From the NCBI RefSeq assembly GCF_021405525.1, contig NZ_JAGQAG010000001.1, positions 3,162,001 through 3,226,000 on the forward strand: a stretch of 64,000 bases of DNA. Direction: 5' to 3'. Shown here one piece after another: positions 10,801 through 17,712 of the stretch (positions are counted from its first letter, which is position 1; each line of letters begins with the position of its first letter). The position numbers and the translations under genes are program-made. The notes beneath the pieces are model-generated. The model did no database searches. It saw only the letters and a program-made list of their open reading frames with translations, and was not told the DNA's origin. The DNA comes from Ruegeria pomeroyi (GTDB lineage: Bacteria > Pseudomonadota > Alphaproteobacteria > Rhodobacterales > Rhodobacteraceae).

Positions 10801-10917
10801 GGCCGGGTCTTCGAGCCGGCCCAGCGTGGCAAATCCCCAGATGCCGCCAACCAGCGAAATCAGGATGATGAGCCAGGTATAAAGCGGCTTTTCGATCGAC
10901 AGGCGCGCGATGTTCAT
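7891..10917 (-). CDS. RND family multidrug efflux permease
   Basis: Inner-membrane proton-driven transporter of the HAE1/AcrB superfamily, 1008 aa. It starts MNIARLSIEKPLYTWLIILI with the first membrane helix, then a long periplasmic porter domain, a helix bundle with the internal GMLVDNAIVVAEG motif (proton-relay region) and the duplicated second half with SGMLIKNGIVLVEEID near the end. It is the last gene of a marR-adaptor-permease operon, 11 bp after the adaptor stop. An outer-membrane TolC-type factor is not in the window. The short loops and MxxxNPxY-like start match the subgroup in which substrate prediction by sequence is poor. Confidence 0.95.
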   Translation of the reverse strand: MNIARLSIEKPLYTWLIILISLVGGIWGFATLGRLEDPAFTIKQAVIATQYPGATAEQVALEVSEPLESAIQKMDEVETITSVNQPGQSLIEVEIKSTYDGDELPAIWTKLRARVGDAARALPDGVGAPFVDDSFGDVYGLFYAVTAPGYTDAEQHELATWLRRELLAVPGVAGVEVAGLPDEAIFVEPDLALSVNQNVPVQAIANAIATADSVRDAGTLRNGDGKTAILRPEGSDSVDAIAGLSVGTQGKVINLFDMARVHRGRQTDPDLIIRHNGGEAFTLGIAGLATENIVEVGQRVDARLAGLDGDIPAGVTLEPIYQQHVVVEEASNAFLVNLAMSVAIVVAVLALFMGWRAAVVVGATLLLTVVGTLLFMALFSIEMERISLGALIIAMGMLVDNAIVVAEGMQIAMLRGKPSRAAADEAAGKTQIPLLGATVIGIMAFAGIGLSPDATGEFLFSLFAVIGISLLLSWVLALTVTPLLGHYFFKQGHADAADAYGGPLFRAYAATLRAALRLRWLVVLGLVAVTAACFAGFGLMKQQFFPNSNTPLFFVHYKLPQGTPIETTADDLAEVEAWLDKRSDVLAYTTFAGQGATRFMLTYSAEKPNPSYGHMIVRTASIEDIPALQADLEAFGTAAFPEGEFRTRRLVFGPGGGDPIQVRFSGPDPAVLRQLADTAMAEMRAASDNITGMRSNWHEQELALRPVYATERAQIAGVSRDDIADMLRFSTDGITSGVLRERDRLIPIIVRRPADGSYSIVDQVVYSPLSEKFVPVEQMVDGFGYEAVNTLVHRRDRLLTVTVGADIPADLTAAQVHAEVRPVIEAIALPPGYRMEWGGEFEDSAKAQESLGKQLPLSLLIMVLISILLFNAIRQPVIIWLLVPMSVNGVVIGLLGTGLPFTFTALLGLLSLSGMLIKNGIVLVEEIDLVRAEGKPLREAIVEASVSRIRPVMLAAVTTILGMAPLLWDAFFVSMAVTIMGGLAFATVLTLIAAPVFYDLFFSREARA

Positions 10918-10928
10918 GACCCGGCCCT

Positions 10929-11966
10929 TCAGTTGCCGAAACCGGTGAAGCGGCGCACCGATTGCCCGTCGTTCAGGCTGGCACCGCCGACACTGACGAT
11001 CTCGTCGCCCTCGGACAGGCCCGACAGCACCCTCACCGATCCGTTCGGCAAGGGCGCGATCTGGACGGCCTGCCGCCGCACCGTGCCTGTATCGGCGCCG
11101 GTGGGCTCAAATACCATCACGCCAGGACCGCCGCCCGCATCGGCGATGATCGCCGAGGGCGGCACCGCGATGCCCGGTTCGCCATCCCGCACCCGCACAT
11201 TCACCGTCACCGACGAGCCCGGAAACACGTTCAGGTCGGGCGGCGGGGCAAAGCCGAAATTGATGCGGAAGGTCTGGCCCACGCTCGATGTCTCGGCATC
11301 GAACTCGCGGATCTGCAACGGAAATTCCTGCTCCGAGGCTGGAAAGGTCGCGGTGATGGTCACATCCTCGGGTTCGCCCGCGCGCTGGAACAGGATCTCG
11401 GGCACGTCCACTTCGATCCGCAGTTCCGACATGTCATGGATCCGCGCCACCGGCGTCCCCGCCGCCACCGTGGTAAAGGCCGCCACGTTGCGGCGCGAGA
11501 TCAGCGCGTCAAAGGGTGCCGTCAGCGTCGCATGTTCCAGCGCATATTCCGCATCGCGCAGGGCAATGGCCGCCAGTTGCGCATTGGTTTCCGCATCGTC
11601 CAGCGACACCTGGCTGACCGTGGTTCCCTTCAACCGGCTCAGCCGCGCCACCGTCCGGTCGGCCTGCTCCTTTTGCAGCCGGGCGCGATCCAGTTGCAAC
11701 TCGAACGGCTCCAGATCCAGCCGCGCGATCAAACTGCCCTTGGGCAGCAACACGCCTTCGTTCACCGGAAATTCCACGATCTGCCCCGCTACCTGAAAGG
11801 CCAGATCGACCGTGCGCCGCGCCGCCACCTGGCCAAAGAACTGGCGCGAGAACCCGGGCGCGGCCTCGCTCACCAGCATCAGCTTGACGGGCTTGGCGGG
11901 CGTATCCGCGGTCAAGGGGGCCGCGGCAAGGCTCAGCACGGTGCCCAGCGCAAAAAGAAATCTCAT
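10929..11966 (-). CDS. RND efflux periplasmic adaptor (HlyD/MFP family)
   Basis: 345-aa membrane fusion protein starting MRFLFALGTVLSLAAAPLTA, a signal peptide, at 11966. Its ATG overlaps the marR stop (ATGA), which fixes the start. It has the lipoyl/barrel-sandwich half (VAFQVAGQIVEFPVNEGVLL), an alpha-hairpin with the LQKEQADRTVARL coil, the second lipoyl half (ATLTAPFDALISRRNVAAFT) and a beta-barrel. It would connect the permease to an outer-membrane channel. No lipobox Cys is seen, so it is probably anchored by other means or soluble in the periplasm. Confidence 0.93.
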   Translation of the reverse strand: MRFLFALGTVLSLAAAPLTADTPAKPVKLMLVSEAAPGFSRQFFGQVAARRTVDLAFQVAGQIVEFPVNEGVLLPKGSLIARLDLEPFELQLDRARLQKEQADRTVARLSRLKGTTVSQVSLDDAETNAQLAAIALRDAEYALEHATLTAPFDALISRRNVAAFTTVAAGTPVARIHDMSELRIEVDVPEILFQRAGEPEDVTITATFPASEQEFPLQIREFDAETSSVGQTFRINFGFAPPPDLNVFPGSSVTVNVRVRDGEPGIAVPPSAIIADAGGGPGVMVFEPTGADTGTVRRQAVQIAPLPNGSVRVLSGLSEGDEIVSVGGASLNDGQSVRRFTGFGN

Positions 11967-12436
11967 GTCTTGAACCCTTCGGATAGTCCGGTTTCCAGGA
12001 TGGTCAGGCGAATCTTGCGCGCCAGCCGCGCAAATACCTCGGTCTCGCAGGCATCCAGCCCCGACACCTCGTGAAACAGCGCACCGGCATCGGCGACAAA
12101 CTCGGCGCGCAGCGCCCGGCCCTCGGGCGTCAGCTCCAACAGCCAGGCGCGGCGGTCGTCGGGGTCGCGGCTGCGGGTCAGATAGCCCGCGCGCTCCAGC
12201 GAATCCGCCGTGGCGGTAATGGTCGAAGGCAGCGCCAGCATCTCGCGCGCCAGCACCCCCATGCGCATCGGCGCACCGAGCTTGATCAGCATATGCGCCT
12301 CGGGACGGCTGAGACCGGTCTCGGCCACCTCGGCGGCAATCACCTCTTCCAGCTTCCAGTACAGCGCATAGACCCCCATCATCGCCTCGATCTCGGGCGG
12401 AAAGGTCTTTGGCGGCAAAGAATCGCGGTCGGTCAT
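11963..12436 (-). CDS. MarR family transcriptional regulator
   Basis: 157-aa winged-helix regulator beginning MTDRDSLPPKTFP at 12436, preceded by a GGGGGG ribosome site. The core shows LSRPEAHMLIKLG, the recognition-helix region LPSTITATADSLERAGYL, and the wing RSRDPDDRRAWLLELTPEG, the classic DxRxxxLxLTxxG signature. It heads the efflux operon and overlaps the adaptor gene by 4 bp. Two palindromic sites in its own promoter fit autorepression with ligand-induced release, the usual MarR mode. The ligand is unknown. Confidence 0.93.
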   Translation of the reverse strand: MTDRDSLPPKTFPPEIEAMMGVYALYWKLEEVIAAEVAETGLSRPEAHMLIKLGAPMRMGVLAREMLALPSTITATADSLERAGYLTRSRDPDDRRAWLLELTPEGRALRAEFVADAGALFHEVSGLDACETEVFARLARKIRLTILETGLSEGFKT

Positions 12437-12462
12437 CGGGCAACCCCCCTGTTTCGCTCCGC

Positions 12463-12490
12463 GATATACTTCAAAATATGAACCATTCAA
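12463..12490 (-). promoter_or_regulatory. Candidate promoter of the marR-efflux operon
   Basis: On the minus strand, TTGAAT (12490-12485) and TATATC (12468-12463) are separated by 16 bp, about 27 bp before the marR start. The two palindromic operator candidates fall in the spacer and over the -35 hexamer, so bound repressor would block RNA polymerase. Confidence 0.55.
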
Positions 12491-12498
12491 GATGTGAA
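12470..12498. promoter_or_regulatory. Tandem candidate MarR operators TTCAARATRTGAA
   Basis: TTCAAAATATGAA at 12470-12482 and TTCAAGATGTGAA at 12486-12498 are two near-identical 13-bp imperfect palindromes, 16 bp apart centre to centre and separated only by CCA. They overlap the proposed marR promoter and lie in the region shared with the divergent KAS III gene. The repeat is seen directly; its use by the adjacent MarR protein is inferred. Confidence 0.6.
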
Positions 12499-12602
12499 GG
12501 TTGATTTCACTCGATTGTCCGCTTTCCCTCGGGTCATCCACTCTTGATCGGTCGCGCTATCGCCTGCATTTTGAGCAAATCCCAGATTTCAAGGAATCCG
12601 CC

Positions 12603-13730
12603 ATGTTCAGACCCGCCATCACCGGCACCGGAGTCTTTACGCCGCCAAACGTCATCACCAATGCCGAACTGGTCACGGCCTTCAACGCCTATGCCGACCG
12701 GATGAATGCCGAGAATGCCCCAGCCATCGCCGCAGGCGAGATGGAACCGATGCAGCACTCCTCGGAAGAGTTCATCGTCAAGGCCAGCGGCATCGAGAAC
12801 CGCTATGTGATGGACAAGACCGGCGTTCTGGATCCGGCGGTGATGCATCCCCTGCTGCGTCAGCGCGACGATGACGAGCCGGGCATCATGACCGAAATGG
12901 CAGTGGATGCGGCGAAAAAGGCGCTGGAACAGGCGGGCAAGACGGCTGCCGATGTCGACGCGGTGATCTGCGCCGCGTCGAACCTGGAGCGCGCCTATCC
13001 GGCGGTCGCGATCGAGATCCAGCAGGCGCTGGGGATCCAAGGGTTCGCCTTTGACATGAACGTGGCCTGTTCCTCGGCCACTTTCGGCATCCAGGCCGCC
13101 GCCGACATGGTTCGCTCCGGCTCGATCCGCTCGGCGCTGGTGGTCAACCCCGAGATCTGCTCGGCCCACCTGGAATGGCGCGACCGCGATTGCCATTTCA
13201 TCTTTGGCGATGTGGCCACCGCCACCCTGATCGAACGCATCGAGGACGCCAAGGGCCCGCATTTCGAGATCCTCTCGACCCGCTGCGCCACCCAGTTCTC
13301 CAACAATATCCGCAACAACAACGGGTTCCTGCGCCGCTCGCGCCCCGACGGGATGGCGGACCGCCGCGACATGCAGTTCATGCAGAACGGCCGCAAGGTG
13401 TTCAAGGAAGTGCTGCCGATGGTCAGCCAGCATATCGCCGATCACATGGCCGCCGAGGGCGTCGCCAACACCGATCTGAAACGGCTCTGGCTGCATCAGG
13501 CCAACAAGACGATGAACGATTTCATCGGCAAAAAGGTGCTGGGCCGCGAGCCGGAACCGGGCGAACAGCCCAACATCCTGCAAGACTATGCCAACACCTC
13601 GTCCGCCGGGTCGATCATCGCCTTTTCGCAGAACTCCGACGATCTGGCCGAGGGCGATCTGGGCCTGATCTGCTCCTTCGGCGCGGGTTACTCCGTGGGC
13701 TCGGTGATCCTGCGGCGGCATATGACGTGA
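12603..13730 (+). CDS. Beta-ketoacyl-ACP synthase III family protein
   Basis: 375-aa thiolase-fold condensing enzyme that would join an acyl-CoA starter with malonyl-ACP. The start MFRPAITGTGVFTPP at 12603 follows AAGGAATCCGCC. The triad is intact: Cys156 in NVACSSATF, His298 in LHQANKTMND, and Asn331 in DYANTSSAGSI. The protein is about 50 aa longer than E. coli FabH, mainly from N-terminal insertions between residues 20 and 100. It is therefore a FabH-like paralogue rather than certain housekeeping FabH, and no fatty-acid genes are beside it. It is divergent from the marR-RND operon and may share its control. Confidence 0.88.
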   Translation: MFRPAITGTGVFTPPNVITNAELVTAFNAYADRMNAENAPAIAAGEMEPMQHSSEEFIVKASGIENRYVMDKTGVLDPAVMHPLLRQRDDDEPGIMTEMAVDAAKKALEQAGKTAADVDAVICAASNLERAYPAVAIEIQQALGIQGFAFDMNVACSSATFGIQAAADMVRSGSIRSALVVNPEICSAHLEWRDRDCHFIFGDVATATLIERIEDAKGPHFEILSTRCATQFSNNIRNNNGFLRRSRPDGMADRRDMQFMQNGRKVFKEVLPMVSQHIADHMAAEGVANTDLKRLWLHQANKTMNDFIGKKVLGREPEPGEQPNILQDYANTSSAGSIIAFSQNSDDLAEGDLGLICSFGAGYSVGSVILRRHMT

Positions 13731-13809
13731 AGAAGGGCGTAGGCCGGGTGGGCTACGCCGGTGCGCGTCGGCGCCTTGAACTCGCCATCTCGGGAATCCG
13801 TCTGCGTCG

Positions 13810-14730
13810 ATGAAGCGACCCGATCTCAACTTTCGAAAGGCGCAGGCTGCACATGACCTGATCTGGCTGTTGCAGAGTCAAAACGATGTGCGGCTTATTC
13901 GATGTGGCGGTGAGAGTTTCCCCACAGTCGTAAGACAACAGTCAAGTCGTTTTGAGCGTGAAGCCGACGCCGAATGCTTTGCCGATCTCGCCGCCAAAGC
14001 ACTGGATGCGGCAGAAGGTTCCAACTTTGCCGTGGCAATGATCGTGGCCAATGATTTGCAAGACGGCCTTTGGAGTGGTGCGGCAAGGGAGTTTGCCGAA
14101 TTAGCCCCAGCCGGGCTTCGGTCTGCCCCTCGCCACCTGCGCACGGCAATCCTGCGTGGCCTTGATGCGCTTGCCGAGAATCGCCCTAACAATGAAAGGA
14201 CAGAGTATCTTTGGCCCGAGCTGAGCAGGTTGACCCGCTCACTGAACCAAATACTGCCAAAGCTCTGCCGCATCGCGCGCGCCATGGATGAACCCACACG
14301 GCGAAGTGTTGCCGCTGCCGACTACGTCCCGGATGCAGAAAAGCACCTGGAAGCGCTGAATGTCGTCCTTGCATCAGAGACCTGTCTGTTTCCGAAGGAT
14401 GACACCTGGTTTCCTAGCGAGGTTGTCGAATTGGTTTCCCACAATCGGCAGAAACCCGGTTTCGTACCCTGCACGGCGCTCCTCCTGGCCAATGCCATGC
14501 AAAGCAGAGACAACGAAGGTTGGTTCGATTTTCGTTTGCACTCTCTCACCGCCGAATACACCACCCTTCCAACGCGCGTGCGCGATCCGCTCATAGCAGG
14601 TGTAAGGTTCCTCTACGAGCCCGACAAAAGCTTCCTTGCATACCGGGGAGACCGGCGTTTTGATCCGATCACCTCAACAAAAAGCCTGATCGATTTCGTC
14701 GAACTGCCTGACGATGATTTCTCGACCTGA
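13810..14730 (+). CDS. Hypothetical protein, 306 aa
   Basis: Not recognised. The frame is intact from MKRPDLNFRKAQAAHDLI, but the start lacks a clear ribosome site. It looks soluble and mostly alpha-helical, with no membrane segment or signal peptide. Recurrent features are Leu/Arg-rich helices (RTAILRGLDALAEN, ELSRLTRSLNQILPKLCRI) and a C-terminal segment PLIAGVRFLYEPDKSFLAYRG. Base composition is visibly lower in GC than the neighbouring KAS III and tdk genes, suggesting acquisition. It is convergent with the HTH-like gene at 14776-15240. Confidence 0.6.
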   Translation: MKRPDLNFRKAQAAHDLIWLLQSQNDVRLIRCGGESFPTVVRQQSSRFEREADAECFADLAAKALDAAEGSNFAVAMIVANDLQDGLWSGAAREFAELAPAGLRSAPRHLRTAILRGLDALAENRPNNERTEYLWPELSRLTRSLNQILPKLCRIARAMDEPTRRSVAAADYVPDAEKHLEALNVVLASETCLFPKDDTWFPSEVVELVSHNRQKPGFVPCTALLLANAMQSRDNEGWFDFRLHSLTAEYTTLPTRVRDPLIAGVRFLYEPDKSFLAYRGDRRFDPITSTKSLIDFVELPDDDFST

Positions 14731-14775
14731 CGCCAAAAAGCCAGTCATGTTGCTTTGCTCTAGCCGCCCCCTGCC

Positions 14776-15240
14776 TCAGCTGGTGCTTTCCTCTTCCAGA
14801 TGCAGCTTCATGTCGATCAGAACCTGCTGCAACTGCACCGTTTCCTTCAGCAGCCGCTTGGCCTCGTTCACGGTGATGATTCCATCCTCGATCGCGGTCT
14901 GGTATTCGGTCATCAGCATCGCAAATCTCTGGCTCAGCGCGATCACATCGGCATTGACGCCGCCGCTGCGCGTCTCGCTGTCGCTGTTGCGCCCGTCATA
15001 GCTGAGCGTGATGTTCTTGAGTTCCGCGAGCGCAGAGGTGACATGCGGATAGCTGGACGCGCCTTCCAGCCGCGCGACCGCATCCACCGGAATGAACCGG
15101 TCGGCATGTTCGGCATTATCCGAATAATACCGGCCTAAGGTCGCCTTGGACTTTCCAGTCAGCGCACAAGCCGCCTCGATGCCCACATCCTTGACCAAAG
15201 CCTCGGTATGTTTCTTCAGATATGCCCCAATGTCGGCCAT
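14776..15240 (-). CDS. Small HTH-like DNA-binding protein, hypothetical
   Basis: 154-aa protein. The start MADIGAYLKKHTEALVKDVG at 15240 follows AGGAAAGGG; a longer frame to 15336 is less likely. The N-terminal third contains IEAACALTGKSKATLGRYY, which reads as a helix-turn-helix of the kind found in small phage-type regulators. The C-terminal part (NEAKRLLKETVQLQQVLIDM, then Glu-rich end) is probably a coiled-coil dimerisation helix. It may regulate itself or neighbouring genes. The HTH call is by eye and the target is unknown. Confidence 0.6.
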   Translation of the reverse strand: MADIGAYLKKHTEALVKDVGIEAACALTGKSKATLGRYYSDNAEHADRFIPVDAVARLEGASSYPHVTSALAELKNITLSYDGRNSDSETRSGGVNADVIALSQRFAMLMTEYQTAIEDGIITVNEAKRLLKETVQLQQVLIDMKLHLEEESTS

Positions 15241-15610
15241 ATTCACCCTTTCCTGAACCGCTTTTTCCGCCCCATTGTTTTTGTCGGGGAAACGGATCGA
15301 GTTTTTCCCATGAATCCGTTCTAAGTCAAATGTCATACCTTGGCTATCCCTCAGGTTTTCAGGGATTTAAACGAGTTGCCGGTAATAGATCTGCCGGTTT
15401 TACCAGGTTTCGGAGTGCACTATTCGCGATCTCCGACCAGTCTGCCACAATCGTGGCAAGGGGCACCGCAACCGGAACGGTCTTCGTCCATCCCCAGAGG
15501 TTCGCCTCGGACAGATCGGACCGGGGGCGGTGCAACCAATGTCCCGCATCGGCGCAAATGGCCGCTCGGGCCTGCTTGCCGCGCCGTTGCCAAGTGATTA
15601 GACCGACCTC
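15241..15610. other. Intergenic region upstream of tdk
   Basis: 370 bp without a convincing gene. It should hold promoters for tdk and for the minus-strand HTH gene. One clear structure is the inverted repeat TGCCAC-AATC-GTGGCA at 15443-15458. GCCGGT occurs twice near 15376 and 15391. Open frames across it have poor starts and no recognisable content. Confidence 0.4.
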
Positions 15611-16207
15611 ATGGCCAAGCTCTACTTCAACTACTCCACCATGAATGCCGGCAAGTCGACGGTGCTGTTGCAGGCGTCGCACAACTATCGCGAACGGGGC
15701 ATGCAGACCTATCTGCTGACCGCCGCCATCGACGGGCGCGCGGGATCCGGGCGGATCGCCAGCCGGATCGGTATCGCGGCAGAGGCAGATGTCTTTACCC
15801 CCCGGGACGACGTGTTCGCGATGATCCGCGACAGGCTTGCCTCTGGCCCGGTGGCCTGTGTCTTTGTGGACGAGGCACAGTTTCTCGGAGCCGATCAGGT
15901 GTGGCAACTGGCGCGGGCGGTCGATGATCTGGACGTGCCGGTGCTGGCCTATGGCTTGCGGGTCGATTTCCAGGGCAAGCTGTTTCCGGGCTCGGCCGCG
16001 CTGCTGGCGCTGGCCGACGAGATGCGCGAGGTGCGCACAATCTGCAAATGCGGCCGCAAGGCGACAATGGTGATCCGTCAGGACGCTTCGGGCCAGGCGA
16101 TCACCGAAGGCGCGCAGGTGCAGATCGGCGGAAACGAGACCTATGTCTCGCTCTGCCGCAAGCATTGGCGCGAGGCCACCGGAGACCACGGCCACACCAC
16201 CAGCTGA
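15611..16207 (+). CDS. tdk: Thymidine kinase
   Basis: 198-aa type II thymidine kinase that phosphorylates deoxythymidine with ATP in pyrimidine salvage. The P-loop is at the N terminus in YFNYSTMNAGKSTVLL (GxxxxGKS type). The Walker B/DEAQ motif VFVDEAQFL follows near residue 90, and the lasso/zinc region includes ICKCGRKATMV and the late Cys in SLCRKHW. Length matches bacterial TDKs. The start MAKLYFNYS is followed directly by conserved sequence, although the ribosome site is weak. It has its own upstream region and no operon partner. Confidence 0.96.
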   Translation: MAKLYFNYSTMNAGKSTVLLQASHNYRERGMQTYLLTAAIDGRAGSGRIASRIGIAAEADVFTPRDDVFAMIRDRLASGPVACVFVDEAQFLGADQVWQLARAVDDLDVPVLAYGLRVDFQGKLFPGSAALLALADEMREVRTICKCGRKATMVIRQDASGQAITEGAQVQIGGNETYVSLCRKHWREATGDHGHTTS

Positions 16208-16221
16208 TCGGGACAGGGGGC

Positions 16222-16401
16222 GCTCCCGCCCGCCTCGGTGCATCCTGCGGATGCCCCTGCGGCCGTTGGGCCCGGCGCACCCAGCGCGGGCAAAGCCCGC
16301 ACCGGGCGCGCCTGTCGCGACCGCAGCGCAGCCCGCGGCTGCGCTGCCCGGCCCAACCAGAGGCGGCCCGTCCGCAAGGACGGGTCAACGGCGGGCGGGA
16401 G
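16222..16401. repeat. Large palindromic intergenic repeat
   Basis: Between the convergent tdk and hydroxyacid dehydrogenase genes there is a nested palindrome about 180 bp long. Outer arms are CTCCCGCCCGCC at 16222-16233 and GGCGGGCGGGAG at 16390-16401. Inner arms are GTTGGGCC near 16265 and GGCCCAAC near 16350, enclosing further GC hairpins. The GTTGGGCC module is shared with repeats near 34.5, 51.9 and 56.1 kb. It may act as a bidirectional terminator or mRNA 3' stabiliser. Confidence 0.75.
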
Positions 16402-16420
16402 GGGCCCGCTCCTCGAAAAC

Positions 16421-17374
16421 TCAGTCCACAGGGTTGGGCAGGTCGCGTCCAGCGGCAAACGCCGCCACATTGTCCAGCGCCATATGGCCCATGCTGCTGC
16501 GCACCTCTTCGGTGGCGGTGCCCAGATGCGGCAACAGCGTCACCTGCTCCATCGCGCGCAGCACTTCGGGTACCTGCGGTTCGAACTCGTAGACGTCGAG
16601 CCCTGCCCCAGCGATCCGGCCTACCGAGAGCGCAGAGATCAGCGCCGCCTCGTCCACCACCTCGCCACGTGCGATGTTGACCAGGATGCCCGAAGGTCTC
16701 ATCGTGGCCAGAACCTGCGCGTCGATCAGGTGCCGGGTTTCGGCGCCGCCGGGCACGGCGACCACCAGGAAATCGACCGCCCCGGCCAGGGCCGCGAGGC
16801 TGTCCATCCGCGTTGCCGGGAAATCCACGTTCTTGTCGCTGCGCGCCACATAAGACACCTGCATGCCGAACCCGAAATGGCAGCGCCGGGCGATGGCCTG
16901 TCCGATCCGGCCCAGACCGACAATGCCCACATGTTTGCCGGTCACGTGATGGCCCAGCATCTGGGTCGGGTGCCAACCCTCCCAGCGGCCCGAGCGGACC
17001 AGCCGCTCGCCCTCGCCCGCGCGGCGCGCGGTCGTCAGCAGCAGCGTCATCGCGATATCCGCGGTGGCATCGGTCACCGCGCCGGGCGTATTGGTCACCG
17101 CCACCCCTGCGCCGCGCGCCGCCGCCACGTCGATATGATTGTAGCCCACACCGAAATTGGCCAGCAGCCTGCATCGAGGTTCTGTCACCTGGGCAAAGAC
17201 GCCTGCGCTGAACATGTCGCCCAAGGTCGGCATGACGATGTCGAACTCGCGCAGGGCGCACAGCATCTCACCCTCGGTCATGGGTGCGGTATTGCCCCGG
17301 ATCTCGGTATCGAATTCGACCCGGGCGCGGGCTTCGACGGCGGCGGTCATCGGCCGTGCGATCAAGAGTTTCAT
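16421..17374 (-). CDS. D-2-hydroxyacid dehydrogenase (glyoxylate/hydroxypyruvate reductase-like)
   Basis: 317-aa NAD(P)-dependent oxidoreductase. The Rossmann motif is HVGIVGLGRIGQAIARR, the catalytic Arg is in VNIARGEVVDE, the Glu is in GAGLDVYEFEP, and the His is in LLPHLGTATEEVR. The sequence LANFGVGYNHIDVAAARG is typical of the glyoxylate reductase/GhrB branch. It probably interconverts glyoxylate/glycolate or hydroxypyruvate/D-glycerate, which would suit a glyoxylate-producing purine pathway, though that link is only inferred. The start ATG at 17374 overlaps the csaA stop by one base, so it is the last gene of the proC-csaA unit. Confidence 0.9.
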   Translation of the reverse strand: MKLLIARPMTAAVEARARVEFDTEIRGNTAPMTEGEMLCALREFDIVMPTLGDMFSAGVFAQVTEPRCRLLANFGVGYNHIDVAAARGAGVAVTNTPGAVTDATADIAMTLLLTTARRAGEGERLVRSGRWEGWHPTQMLGHHVTGKHVGIVGLGRIGQAIARRCHFGFGMQVSYVARSDKNVDFPATRMDSLAALAGAVDFLVVAVPGGAETRHLIDAQVLATMRPSGILVNIARGEVVDEAALISALSVGRIAGAGLDVYEFEPQVPEVLRAMEQVTLLPHLGTATEEVRSSMGHMALDNVAAFAAGRDLPNPVD

Positions 17375-17712
17375 CAGTGCATCCGCCCGCCCAGCGGCAC
17401 CTTGCCGTCTGGGCCGATCAGCACGATCTCGCCCTGCTCGTCGGGCAGGCCCAGCACCAGAACCTCGGACATGAACTTGCCGATCTGGCGCGGCGGGAAG
17501 TTGACCACCGCCATCACCTGTTTGCCCACGAGCGTCGCGGGGTCGTAATGCGCGGTGATCTGGGCCGAGGTCTTGCGCTCGCCAATCTCGGGGCCAAAGT
17601 CGATCCACATCTTGATGGCGGGCTTGCGGGCCTCGGGGAAGGCTTCGGCGCGGATCACCTCGCCCACGCGGATATCGACCTTGAGAAAGTCGTCAAAGGA
17701 AATCTCAGCCAC
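17374..17712 (-). CDS. csaA: CsaA-type tRNA-binding protein
   Basis: 112-aa single OB-fold protein of the Trbp/EMAPII family that binds tRNA; Bacillus CsaA also has export-chaperone activity. The start is the GTG at 17712 (VAEISFDDFLKVDIRVGEVI), preceded by GGGAG at 7-nt spacing and overlapping the proC end. Family landmarks are FLKVDIRVG, LWID-type KMWIDFG, SAQITAHY, GKQVMAVVNFPPRQIG, SEVLVLG and the final PDGKVPLGGRMH. It lies between proC and a hydroxyacid dehydrogenase with overlaps on both sides. Confidence 0.93.
   Translation of the reverse strand: MAEISFDDFLKVDIRVGEVIRAEAFPEARKPAIKMWIDFGPEIGERKTSAQITAHYDPATLVGKQVMAVVNFPPRQIGKFMSEVLVLGLPDEQGEIVLIGPDGKVPLGGRMH

Noticed and set aside
8629..11796. 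Plus-strand frame of 1055 codons opposite the RND pump genes
   Set aside because: It spans two well-supported minus-strand genes and has no motif; it is a high-GC shadow.
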